A stretch of DNA of 11,080 bases from JADHUC01 sp964617665 (lineage in GTDB: Bacteria; Planctomycetota; Planctomycetia; Pirellulales; Pirellulaceae). A program made the position numbers and the translations under genes. Numbering within the stretch: position 1 is the stretch's first letter; every line of letters starts with the position of its first letter. The notes under the pieces are model-generated. The model searched no databases, had not been told where the DNA came from, and was given only the letters and a program-made list of their open reading frames with translations. The stretch covers positions 1 through 11,080 of the forward strand of contig CAZUAH010000469.1 of NCBI GenBank assembly GCA_964617665.1, read 5' to 3'. Positions 1 through 7,264 of the stretch are shown in pieces.

Positions 1-598
1 CGTCCAGCGTATCGCCGCCGTCCACGTAACCGCCCGCCGAGGCCGTGATCGTCACCGTCTGCGTGCCGTCCAGCAGATCGTCGTCCACCGCGTCCACGTC
101 GAAGCTGACCGACGATTCGTCCGCCGGAATGGTCACGCTGGACGGAATACCAATCTCCGTGTCGTCACCATTCACGAGTGTCACCGTCAACGCCGCGGCG
201 GTATCCGTGTTGCTGCGGGTCACCGTGGCCGTGGTGGTCGCCGGGCCCGCGTTCTCCGCGATCGAAGCCGCTGCCATGGCCACCGTCAGCGTCTCGTGGT
301 CCGTCACGTCCAGCGTATCGCTGCCGTCCACGTAACCGCCCGACGAAGCCGTGATCGTCACGTTCTGCGTCCCGTCCAACAGGTCGTCATCCACCGCGTT
401 GATGTCGAACGTCACCGACGACTCGTCCGCCGGAATGATCACGCTGGCCGGACTACCGATCTCCGTGTCGTCCCCGTTCGTGAGACTCACCGTCAACGAC
501 GCGCCTGTGTCCGTGTTGCTGCGACTAACCGTGGCCGTGGTGGCTACCGGGCCCGCGTTCTCGGCAATCGCAGCTGCCGCGATGACCAACGTGAGGGT
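1..598 (-). repeat. Second repeat type: 102-residue Calx-beta-like units (one complete, one cut by the window edge)
   Basis: A complete unit spans 598-293 (102 codons) and a second starts at 292 and runs off the window. Both begin TLT(L/V) and carry IAENAGP, SRSNTD or TRSNTD, NGDDTEIG, IPADESSV, DDDLLDGTQ and GGYVDG, ending in DTLD(VTDHE). The AENAGP...DDDLLDGTQ layout is typical of Calx-beta domains. The change from the 115-residue type happens exactly at the TDHE junction, so the frame and the modular spacing are kept. More copies probably follow outside the window. Confidence 0.85.
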
Positions 599-3500
599 TT
601 CGTGGTCCGTGGTTGTCACCGAGAGGGTCTGATTGGATACGTCATCGAACGCGACATCTGATCGCGTATCGTCGACAGCCAAAGTGACTGTGGTCACTTG
701 CAGCCCGTCGAGCAGAGTGTCATTCACACCCATGACGGTCACCGTCTGGGCCTGATCCCAATTGACCGGCGTGAATGTCAGCGTCGCCTTGTCCACCGTG
801 GCTTCGCCCAAGTCACCGCTGGTCACCGTCAGCACCACGTCCGATAGGGGCTGGCTGTCCAGCTTCACGTCGAAGCTGTCCGTCGTTTCCGACTCGGCCA
901 CCTTCGTGTCGCTGCCGCTGATCGCGACCGTAAAGCCCGCCACGTCGTCGTCGGTCGTCACTACGTCTACCGTCTGGTCAGCTAACGGATCGAACGTGTC
1001 GTCCGACTTCGCATCGTCGATGCTCAAGGTGATCTGGCTCGTCTGATCCCCATCGTCCACGTCGTCATTGACACCTTGGACTGTGACCGTCTGGGCTGTC
1101 GCCCAGTTGTCCTTGGTGAATGTCAGCGTCGCCTTGTCCATCGTGGCTTCGCCCAAGTCACCGCTGGTCACCGTCAGCACCACGTCCGATAGGGGCTGGC
1201 TGTCCAGCTTCACGTCGAAGCTGTCCGTCGTTTCCGACTCGGCCACCTTCGTGTCGCTGCCGCTGATCGCGACCGTAAAGCCCGCCACGTCGTCGTCGGT
1301 CGTCACTACGTCTACCGTCTGGTCAGCTAACGGATCGAACGTGTCGTCCGACTTCGCATCGTCGATGCTCAAGGTGATCTGGCTCGTCTGATCCCCATCG
1401 TCCACGTCGTCATTGACACCTTGGACTGTGACCGTCTGGGCTGTCGCCCAGTTGTCCTTGGTAAAGGTCAGCGTGGCCTTGTCCACCGTCGCTTCGCCCA
1501 AGTCACCGCTCGTCACCGTCAACACGACGTCCGATAAGGGCTGGCTGTCCAGCTGCACGTCCAACGTGTCGGTCGTCCCCGATTCGCCTACCTTCGTGTC
1601 CGTCCCGCTGATCGCGACGGTGAAGCCCGCTGTGTCGTCGTCCGTCGTCACCACGTCCACCGTCTGGTCGGGAAACGCGTCGAAGGCATCGTCCGACTTG
1701 GCGTCGTCCACCGACAGCGTGATCTGCGTGGTCTGGTCTCCATCGTCCACGTCGTCATCGATGCCTCTGACCGTCACCGTCTGGGCCTGATCCCAATTGA
1801 CCGGCGTGAATGTCAGCGTCGCCTTGTCCACCGTGGCTTCGCCCAAGTCGCCGATGGTCACCGTCAGCACCACGTCCGATAGGGGCTGGCTGTCCAGCTG
1901 GACGTCAAACGTGTCGGTCGTCCCCGATTCCGAAACCGCGCTATCACCGCCGCTTTCGGCCACCGTGAAGCCGTCCGCCTCATCGGCTCCTACATCCACA
2001 CGGGCTCCCACCAGTCTCGCCGCGCCATCGATATCCATACGACCCGTGAGGTCGGCGTTCGGGTTGCCCTGCTCGATACAGGGAGACGAAGCCGATAGGT
2101 GGAGGTCCCCGTAGTCGTCACTACCAATACCCCAGCCGTCGCCGCCGTCATCGGGCGCCCTGACGAACTGCGGGTCGGCATCGAAATTTCCCGCCAGCCA
2201 ATTCAGTGTGGAGCCGGTCTCGGCGATCACACTCGTTTGCCCCCCAGCGATATTACTATAGCCGATCTCCAACGTAGCCGTTGCCTCGAGGTACACGAGG
2301 CTTGGCAACTCGCCTCGTAGAATACAGCTGTCGATCGTGCCGCTGCTGAAGCCGCCCTGCAGCACTGTTCCGCCGTTACCAGCTGCGGCGTTCGACGCGA
2401 ACGTGCAGCCGTGGTACGCAACCACGGTGTTGGCGACATTCGCCACAGCCCCACCGCCTGCGCCCGAGTAGTTGCCCACGAAGACGCTGTCCCGGACGGT
2501 GGTGTTGGCGGTGTTCGTGTTGTAGATCGCACCGCCCATTGAACGCGACTGGTTTGCCTCAAATGCGCAGCGATCGAAAACCGTCCTGGCTCCCAAGGCG
2601 CAGATAGCTCCGCCACGCCAAGCGTTGTTATTCGTGAACGTGCAACCCTTGATGTCCACCTGCGAATCTTTGATCATCATCGCCCCACCGTAGCGGGCCG
2701 CTTCGTTGTCCTCGAAATCGCAGTTCACCAGTGAGGCTGTCGACGAGCCGGCGACATAGATGCCGCCGCCGCCGCTGGTGCCCCCGCCGCCGGATGAGTT
2801 GCCTGTAAGCCGAGCGTCCACAAGCACGATCTCCGCACCGTTCCCGACGAAGATCCCTCCGCCGTCGTCCTCGGCTTGGTTATCGCGAACATCGCAACCG
2901 TCGACCGTCACCGAGCCGGCATCGATCCAGAGGCCCCCGCCATCCGAGGCGAGGCCATTGCGGAGCGACAATGCCTCGAGTCGAACGCCAATGGCTCCGT
3001 CGATGCGCACGCACGAGTCCAAAGCCTGGCCGTCGATGATCGTCACAGCGCGGCCGGCGCCCTCAATGGTCACGCCGGCATTTCGCGACTCGATGACTAC
3101 GTTCTCAGCAAACGTGCCCGCCGACAGAATGATGTGACAGGGCCCTGAGAAACGGGCCAGTGCCTCGGAAAGGGTCCGTATCGGGGTGGATGGACTCAGT
3201 CCATCATTGTCATTATTGCCGGCCGCGAAGCCAGGCTCGACGACGTCATCATTAACGTAGTAGACCGCGTCCACGCTGCTGGGTGTGTAGTGGGCGACGA
3301 CCGTCGTTTCCGCAGTGAAAGTGAACGACAGGGTCGTGGCCCTCGAGAGCGCGTTGCCCTGCTCATCGGTCCAACCGGCGAAGTTGTGGCCGTCGACGCC
3401 TGGGGCGGTTAGGGTTACTTGGCCGCCGAGCTCGATGTCATACGTGTAATCTGTACCATTCGAGTACAAGCCCTCGATGATCACTCCAGACATAGGGGTC

Positions 3501-5158
3501 GACAGGACCGTGAGTGTAGCGGCTTCGACCACGCGGAAGTCGTGGTTGGAGGAATCCGTGACCGCTGGGTCACCCAAAGCCGAGACGCGGACCTGGTAAT
3601 GATCACCCGCCGGGACGTTCCAGGTCCAGGTGAAGTGTCCCTGGTCGTACGGCAGCGTCTCGGCACCGGGAATGACCGTCCAGGAACTGCCGCTGTTGCC
3701 GGAGTACTCCAGGCAGACCCGGTCGGTCGGTTGGAAACTGGTGCCGGCCGCGTTCCAGTGAATCATTACGTCGTCGCCGCTTGCGATCATCTCTGCTGCG
3801 TTGGGGGCCATTAGTTGCAGGCTTCGCTGCGTCTCATCAGCCATTAGGTCCAATGCCGGGTCGCCCTGGAGAGAATAGATGATGTGATTGTGAGGCCGAC
3901 CTGCAAATCTCGACGCCATGGCGGCCTGGGTTGCGGCGTAGGCCTGGCCGAGGTTACGAACGCCATTCTGGAAGATCTCCACGTAGAGCTGGTCCTGCAA
4001 AGCTCCGTTGCTGACTCCCTCGGCGAAGCCAAAAAAAACGACTGCTCCGCCTTCAGGATTCCGCAGAAGGGCCTCACTAAAGCTGGGCTCCGCCCGGTCG
4101 AAGGCGGCGGCACCGCATCCACCGCTACGCACGATCGAGGGAATCGCGTTGGTCAACTGCTGCGCGCGTGTGACGTTGAATGCCTGACTTGCCTCAACCG
4201 ACATCCAGCCGTTTGCGTTACCGTGTCCAGAGTACAGCACGTGGTGGTAGCCCGTGTTCCACTGTTCCAGCAGATGGTCGGCCGTGAAGTCATAGTCGCC
4301 AGGGGTATCCGTATCCCACGTCGAACGTGTGTCGGTCAGCAATCCGAATCGCGTCGCCTGCCACTGAGGGTGCACGAAGGACCAGTACCGGTCAGCCAGC
4401 ATCCTCATCTCGCCCCAGCCGACGGGTTGATGATCACGGAATTCTGTCGGGCGGTCATCACCGGTCCAGAACGTATCGCCATCCATGGCCGCGAGCATCG
4501 AGTTGGCAAATCCCTCCGGATCGGCCGTTTCATACGTCACGACCTTGGCGATGTAGTCGGCCACCTGTGTCGCGGTGTTGACCGGAATCCGCCCGATAGC
4601 GACCTCGGGGGTCAGCTCCGTCTCCGTCAGGTCGTCATTTTCACCAAAGAGGCCATCGCCATCCAAGTCCCAACTACCACCATCTAGGTCGGCGTAGTAC
4701 AGGTCGACCACGGCGTTGTCGCTCGCATCGGTTTGCGTAGCGTACCGAACGGGCACGGCCGTTTCGTCCCCGCCGAGGCAGACCCACTGCGTGCCGTGGT
4801 TCAAGTAATGGTCCCGGATGTAATTCCGAATCGTTTCCTGGTCGTCCGCGCCGGCGTATCCACTGGCAGGGTCCAGAATGTCTTCCACCGTCACTAGTTT
4901 GCCGGTCTTACCCTGATCAATTCGGCGGTCGACCAACACTTGGAACGAATCAGCCAGCATTTCAGTGGTGATGAGCAAATACGTCGCATCCGCACCATCG
5001 AGCATCAACCGCGGTTCGAGTTGCTCCACGGAGCAGGGGCGGTTGAAAGAGACCGTCCCCATCGGGTCGAAGACCTGGGCGGTCAGATATCGCATGTGGC
5101 CTAATACGGACTCGTACTGCTCACGAAGACACTTGACCGTACGCGACGCCATGGACAT
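1..5158 (-). CDS. Giant LEPR-type surface protein with gingipain-like peptidase, Pmp-like beta-helix and Calx-beta-like repeats (3' end outside window)
   Basis: The frame is open from ATG 5158 to the left edge (about 1,719 residues, incomplete). An in-frame TGA lies at 5170-5168, and GAGGA sits a few bases before the ATG, which fixes the start. Residues 45-53 read EQLEPRLML, the planctomycete LEPR-XLL signature; no classical signal peptide is obvious. Residues about 60-440 resemble peptidase C25 (gingipain): GGDETAVPVRYA near 130, SGHGN with His312, SGGCGAAAF with Cys348, and a closing SLQGDPALDL. The 36-residue His-Cys spacing is close to the gingipain dyad. Then follow an Ig-like domain (about 445-547), an InlB-type repeat (about 548-627, FAGWT...VVAHYTP), a beta-helix (about 630-990), an anchor-Q-like segment (SPCIEQGNPN...VDVGADE, to about 1060) and Asp-rich beta-sandwich repeats. 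I infer an exported, calcium-binding surface or secreted protease/adhesin. Domain calls are by eye; proteolytic activity is not proven. Confidence 0.88.
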   Translation of the reverse strand, partial: MSMASRTVKCLREQYESVLGHMRYLTAQVFDPMGTVSFNRPCSVEQLEPRLMLDGADATYLLITTEMLADSFQVLVDRRIDQGKTGKLVTVEDILDPASGYAGADDQETIRNYIRDHYLNHGTQWVCLGGDETAVPVRYATQTDASDNAVVDLYYADLDGGSWDLDGDGLFGENDDLTETELTPEVAIGRIPVNTATQVADYIAKVVTYETADPEGFANSMLAAMDGDTFWTGDDRPTEFRDHQPVGWGEMRMLADRYWSFVHPQWQATRFGLLTDTRSTWDTDTPGDYDFTADHLLEQWNTGYHHVLYSGHGNANGWMSVEASQAFNVTRAQQLTNAIPSIVRSGGCGAAAFDRAEPSFSEALLRNPEGGAVVFFGFAEGVSNGALQDQLYVEIFQNGVRNLGQAYAATQAAMASRFAGRPHNHIIYSLQGDPALDLMADETQRSLQLMAPNAAEMIASGDDVMIHWNAAGTSFQPTDRVCLEYSGNSGSSWTVIPGAETLPYDQGHFTWTWNVPAGDHYQVRVSALGDPAVTDSSNHDFRVVEAATLTVLSTPMSGVIIEGLYSNGTDYTYDIELGGQVTLTAPGVDGHNFAGWTDEQGNALSRATTLSFTFTAETTVVAHYTPSSVDAVYYVNDDVVEPGFAAGNNDNDGLSPSTPIRTLSEALARFSGPCHIILSAGTFAENVVIESRNAGVTIEGAGRAVTIIDGQALDSCVRIDGAIGVRLEALSLRNGLASDGGGLWIDAGSVTVDGCDVRDNQAEDDGGGIFVGNGAEIVLVDARLTGNSSGGGGTSGGGGIYVAGSSTASLVNCDFEDNEAARYGGAMMIKDSQVDIKGCTFTNNNAWRGGAICALGARTVFDRCAFEANQSRSMGGAIYNTNTANTTVRDSVFVGNYSGAGGGAVANVANTVVAYHGCTFASNAAAGNGGTVLQGGFSSGTIDSCILRGELPSLVYLEATATLEIGYSNIAGGQTSVIAETGSTLNWLAGNFDADPQFVRAPDDGGDGWGIGSDDYGDLHLSASSPCIEQGNPNADLTGRMDIDGAARLVGARVDVGADEADGFTVAESGGDSAVSESGTTDTFDVQLDSQPLSDVVLTVTIGDLGEATVDKATLTFTPVNWDQAQTVTVRGIDDDVDDGDQTTQITLSVDDAKSDDAFDAFPDQTVDVVTTDDDTAGFTVAISGTDTKVGESGTTDTLDVQLDSQPLSDVVLTVTSGDLGEATVDKATLTFTKDNWATAQTVTVQGVNDDVDDGDQTSQITLSIDDAKSDDTFDPLADQTVDVVTTDDDVAGFTVAISGSDTKVAESETTDSFDVKLDSQPLSDVVLTVTSGDLGEATMDKATLTFTKDNWATAQTVTVQGVNDDVDDGDQTSQITLSIDDAKSDDTFDPLADQTVDVVTTDDDVAGFTVAISGSDTKVAESETTDSFDVKLDSQPLSDVVLTVTSGDLGEATVDKATLTFTPVNWDQAQTVTVMGVNDTLLDGLQVTTVTLAVDDTRSDVAFDDVSNQTLSVTTTDHETLTLVIAAAAIAENAGPVATTATVSRSNTDTGASLTVSLTNGDDTEIGSPASVIIPADESSVTFDINAVDDDLLDGTQNVTITASSGGYVDGSDTLDVTDHETLTVAMAAASIAENAGPATTTATVTRSNTDTAAALTVTLVNGDDTEIGIPSSVTIPADESSVSFDVDAVDDDLLDGTQTVTITASAGGYVDGGDTLD
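599..1978 (-). repeat. Four tandem 345-bp units encoding 115-residue Calx-beta-like domains
   Basis: In-frame units lie at 1978-1634 (U1), 1633-1289 (U2), 1288-944 (U3) and 943-599 (U4). Each begins near GFTV, carries ESGTTD or ESETTD, LDSQPLSDVVLTV, GDLGEAT, and an acidic D-rich loop, and ends in VVTTDDD or VTTTDHE. The pattern fits an Ig/Calx-beta type beta-sandwich, with the acidic inter-domain links as probable calcium sites; this is inference from motif style. U2 and U3 are nearly identical, while U1 and U4 share a different central segment (TPVNWDQAQ rather than TKDNWATAQ). Confidence 0.9.
771..1462 (-). repeat. Near-perfect direct duplication (771-1117 and 1116-1462, offset 345 bp)
   Basis: By letter-by-letter comparison, 771-1117 matches 1116-1462 with a single difference (c at 796, t at 1141, giving Val versus Met on the coding strand). 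Other unit pairs in the array differ at many positions. The 345-bp step equals one protein unit, so the duplication adds a domain without breaking the frame. This points to recent unequal crossover or replication slippage within the gene. Confidence 0.93.
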
Positions 5159-5253
5159 GGTGTTTCCTCAGAACCGGAGCGGCCGCGACCGCCTTCGTGG
5201 TCATCAAGCCCCGCCCCAGAGCATGCCGTACGTCGTGCCAACAATATCGCCAT
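5101..5253 (-). other. Possible leader ORF (50 codons) overlapping the start of the giant gene
   Basis: ATG 5253-5251 is preceded by GAGGGAG (5264-5258) four bases upstream, a stronger ribosome binding site than that of the giant gene. The ORF lies inside the predicted leader transcript and ends with TAG at 5103-5101, overlapping the first 58 bases of the giant gene in another frame. The predicted peptide starts MAILLARRTAC and resembles no family I know. It may be a regulatory upstream ORF, a chance ORF, or a trace of an older start separated by a frameshift. Confidence 0.18.
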
Positions 5254-5289
5254 GAAACTCCCTCTAAGAGTGGGGCACGGAATAAACAC

Positions 5290-5318
5290 AGGGTAGTCCC
5301 AAGTACCTGCCGTGTCAA
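5290..5318 (-). promoter_or_regulatory. Candidate sigma70-type promoter of the giant gene
   Basis: On the minus strand TTGACA (5318-5313) is followed after 17 bases by TACCCT (5295-5290). The -35 box is a perfect match and the spacing is ideal; the -10 box is weak. The predicted leader before the ATG at 5158 is about 125 bases. Planctomycete promoters are not always E. coli-like, so this is a prediction only. Confidence 0.45.
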
Positions 5319-5351
5319 TCGAATCCGGAATTTCAAACTGGCGTTTCACGC

Positions 5352-6519
5352 TCACTTGCAGTCTATGCAGCACTGGTCAACAAACCCGTCATCATATCCG
5401 TGTGCCGGGCGATTGCCTGATGTTGACATAACGACGGTTACAGCCGCGGCACCAACGGACAGCGGCGCACTGGTCGCTTTGCTGGTGATCGTATCGACCG
5501 TCTCCAACAACACGAGGTCGGCGGCGGCATCGTCCGACGTGTTCCAACTGAGCAGTGAATACCGGACGGGCGTGTTGTATCGTCCGGGTGCAACGTCTTC
5601 GACGAAGGCGGGCGTAATGACGATCATCGAGTCGACACCATTCGCCGGTCGGAAACGAACCGGTGCCACCGCCACGAGTAGCCGTCGAAGTTTGTGTCTC
5701 CGTTCGAGCCGTGGACCGCGACCATGATCGGCGTGTTGACATCGGCGTCACCGTACACCGCGGCGCGGAAGTAGTAATCGTCGTCGTCCTTTCCGGCAAG
5801 ATTGAAACGATGAAACGCGCCTCTCGGGCGATTGAGTGAAAATGTATCAGCTTCGTCGGCAATCGTTACTTCATCAATGGCCCAGCCATTCGTGAACAGC
5901 GGGAGGTCGTCGTACTGCGAAAACTTGAACTGAATATTGTTGTCAAATTGAAGCCCTGCGCTGAATGACGTGTTGATCCGGTCGAACTCGAACCCAAGAT
6001 CATATTCGTGCAACTGCCATAAGCCGTCGCCGGAACGATTGATGTCGAAGTCCTGGATGTTCTTCAGCCGATACCAGTTCGTACCGTCACGACTGACTGC
6101 CAAGCCATCACCGGCCGCGGTCGTTGAGTGCTGATCCGGCAGCGGATCGTTGTTGTCACCGCCTTCGAAATGATGGAATGTGAGAATTCCGTCGGTCAGT
6201 CCCGTCAGATCCACGGTCAAGATAGCGATGCCGAAGTCATTGACGTTGTCACCGGAAGTTTGCGTTGAGTCGAAGGCCAATGAATGCTCGTTACCGTTCT
6301 GACCGAACTGCCTGGCAACCGCGTTCGTGATAATCCCTTCGGCATACAGATCACGAATCTCAACCCGCGCCTCGGTTCCCAGATCGGGGATCGACCAATT
6401 GTTCAGCAACCCGTTTTCAAAACTGTCGAAAAAAACCGCCGCCAGCATGCGCCGATCCTCCAACCGCTCGCAAAACAGCCGTCGAGGTCGGGGTGGGGGG
6501 GGTTCTTGGGTATCAGCAT
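5352..6519 (-). pseudogene. Frameshifted and truncated LEDRR-type secreted alpha/beta hydrolase
   Basis: The first frame, readable from about 6505 and with a TTG at 6463, gives LFCERLEDRRMLAAVFF, a planctomycete N-terminal export-type signature. It is followed by about 190 residues of beta-sandwich-like sequence (DSFENG, ILTFHHFEGG, GTNWYRL, GWAIDEVTIAD) and then a hydrolase start, IMVAVHGSNGDTNFDGYSWR, where HG would form the oxyanion hole. This frame hits a stop at 5624. The sense continues in another frame from about 5675 (DSMIVITPAFVEDVAPGRYN...LVLLETVDTI), which ends at 5352 with no GxSxG nucleophile elbow. One missing base near 5625-5665 explains the split. The 5' end may also lack a base: adding one C to the C8 tract would join ATG 6519 to the LEDRR frame. 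It is probably decayed; sequencing error could explain the shifts but not the missing 3' half. Confidence 0.72.
6495..6502. repeat. G8 (C8 on the coding strand) homopolymer tract
   Basis: Eight consecutive G on the plus strand, next to a further G4 at 6490-6493, lie at the 5' end of the broken hydrolase gene just before its LEDRR motif. Such tracts slip during replication and are also prone to sequencing length errors. Confidence 0.95.
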
Positions 6520-6543
6520 AGTCACGGCCACTACTGCTGTAAA
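6515..6543 (-). promoter_or_regulatory. Candidate promoter upstream of the LEDRR hydrolase remnant
   Basis: Minus-strand TTTACA (6543-6538), a 17-base spacer, then TATGCT (6520-6515). The spacing is ideal and the boxes match consensus at 5/6 and 4/6 positions. If correct, transcription starts near 6507, so the ATG at 6519 could not be used and translation would begin downstream of the C8 tract. This conflicts with the idea of ATG 6519 as the ancestral start; the sequence alone does not settle it. Confidence 0.35.
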
Positions 6544-6574
6544 GCGTTTACGCTCGAGACAGTTCTTCCAAGAA
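6543..6574. repeat. Cluster of three short palindromes
   Basis: AGCGTTTACGCT (6543-6554, 5-base arms), CTCGAG (6553-6558) and TTCTTCCAAGAA (6563-6574, 5-base arms) follow each other within 32 bases. The first abuts the candidate -35 box of the hydrolase remnant. They could be operator sites or a weak transcript end for the thiC operon; no T-run follows, so an intrinsic terminator is unlikely. Confidence 0.5.
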
Positions 6575-6603
6575 AACGGCCGGCGACGATGGCGACGACG
6601 AAC

Positions 6604-6616
6604 TCTCCGGCGGAGA
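6604..6616. repeat. Short hairpin downstream of the SIS gene
   Basis: TCTCCGGCGGAGA has six-base arms around one central base (five pairs and a three-base loop as RNA). It lies 40 bases past the SIS stop codon. It may stabilise the 3' end of the operon transcript; no U-tract follows on the minus strand, so it is not a standard rho-independent terminator. The rest of 6520-6655 contains no gene. Confidence 0.4.
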
Positions 6617-6655
6617 CAGAATAGTCGATATGAAGGTGTGCCGAACGTACTCCTG

Positions 6656-7264
6656 CTATTCGGTATATCGGCCTTGGCTATTGATTCGAGCGAAAACGTC
6701 GTTCAGCACCCAGTGATGCAGGCAGAGGTGGATGCTCTCGACCATGCCCATGTCGTCCAAGTCGAGGTGCAGCCCATCCCGTTGTAGGTTCTTCAGCTTC
6801 CCGCCGTCGTAGCCTGTCAGGCCAAATGTCTTCAATCCGTGGCGATTGGCCCAGTCGACGGCGTTCAGCACATTCTGGCTGTTGCCCGAACCACTGATCG
6901 CGATCAGCGCGTCACCCGCGCTGGCGTAGTTCATCAATTGCTGGACAAAGATCTGGTCGTAGTCCAAGTCGTTCCCCAACGCCATTATCCAACCGGCGTT
7001 GTCGGTTAGACTGAGTACCTTCAGTCGCTTCCTCGTCTCGTCGTGCAGATCCTCGTCGGACAGCGAACTCTTGCCCAAGTCTTCGCTCATGTGGCTGGCC
7101 GTCGTGCCAGAGCCGCCGTTGCCGATGATGAAAACGAACTTCTCGTTTTCCCAGGCGTCGTAAATCAAATCGGCCCAACGCTGAACCGCCGCCTGATCGG
7201 CGCGGTCAATCTCTTCGTTCAACCGTTGTATGTATTGATCGACGTCCAGCGTCACTCCGAGCAT
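6656..7264 (-). CDS. SIS-domain protein, phosphoheptose isomerase (GmhA)-like
   Basis: A 202-residue single SIS domain, about the length of GmhA (which converts sedoheptulose 7-phosphate to heptose 7-phosphate for surface glycans). Visible motifs are IGNGGSGTTASH (47-58), the sugar-phosphate loop ISGSGNS (123-129), and LTGYDGGKL (149-157). From memory of E. coli GmhA, the zinc ligands His/Glu/Gln/His align to His58, Asp62, Glu176 and His184, so two acidic or amide ligands differ; substrate identity is therefore uncertain. Start ATG 7264 lies inside the end of the upstream transporter gene (13-base overlap) with AAGGAAG a few bases upstream, suggesting translational coupling. A GTG at 7256 is a weaker alternative. 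It could also act on another phosphosugar. It is cytoplasmic, with no signal or membrane segment. Confidence 0.87.
   Translation of the reverse strand: MLGVTLDVDQYIQRLNEEIDRADQAAVQRWADLIYDAWENEKFVFIIGNGGSGTTASHMSEDLGKSSLSDEDLHDETRKRLKVLSLTDNAGWIMALGNDLDYDQIFVQQLMNYASAGDALIAISGSGNSQNVLNAVDWANRHGLKTFGLTGYDGGKLKNLQRDGLHLDLDDMGMVESIHLCLHHWVLNDVFARINSQGRYTE

Noticed and set aside
45..2114. Series of plus-strand ORFs rich in Ser, Thr and Val with repeats
   Set aside because: They are antisense readings of the Calx-beta-like array. The minus frame is open throughout, keeps domain motifs and continues the giant gene.
5620..5680. Programmed ribosomal frameshift in the hydrolase gene
   Set aside because: No clear slippery heptamer with a downstream structure is visible, and the shifted product still lacks its catalytic half, so decay is simpler.
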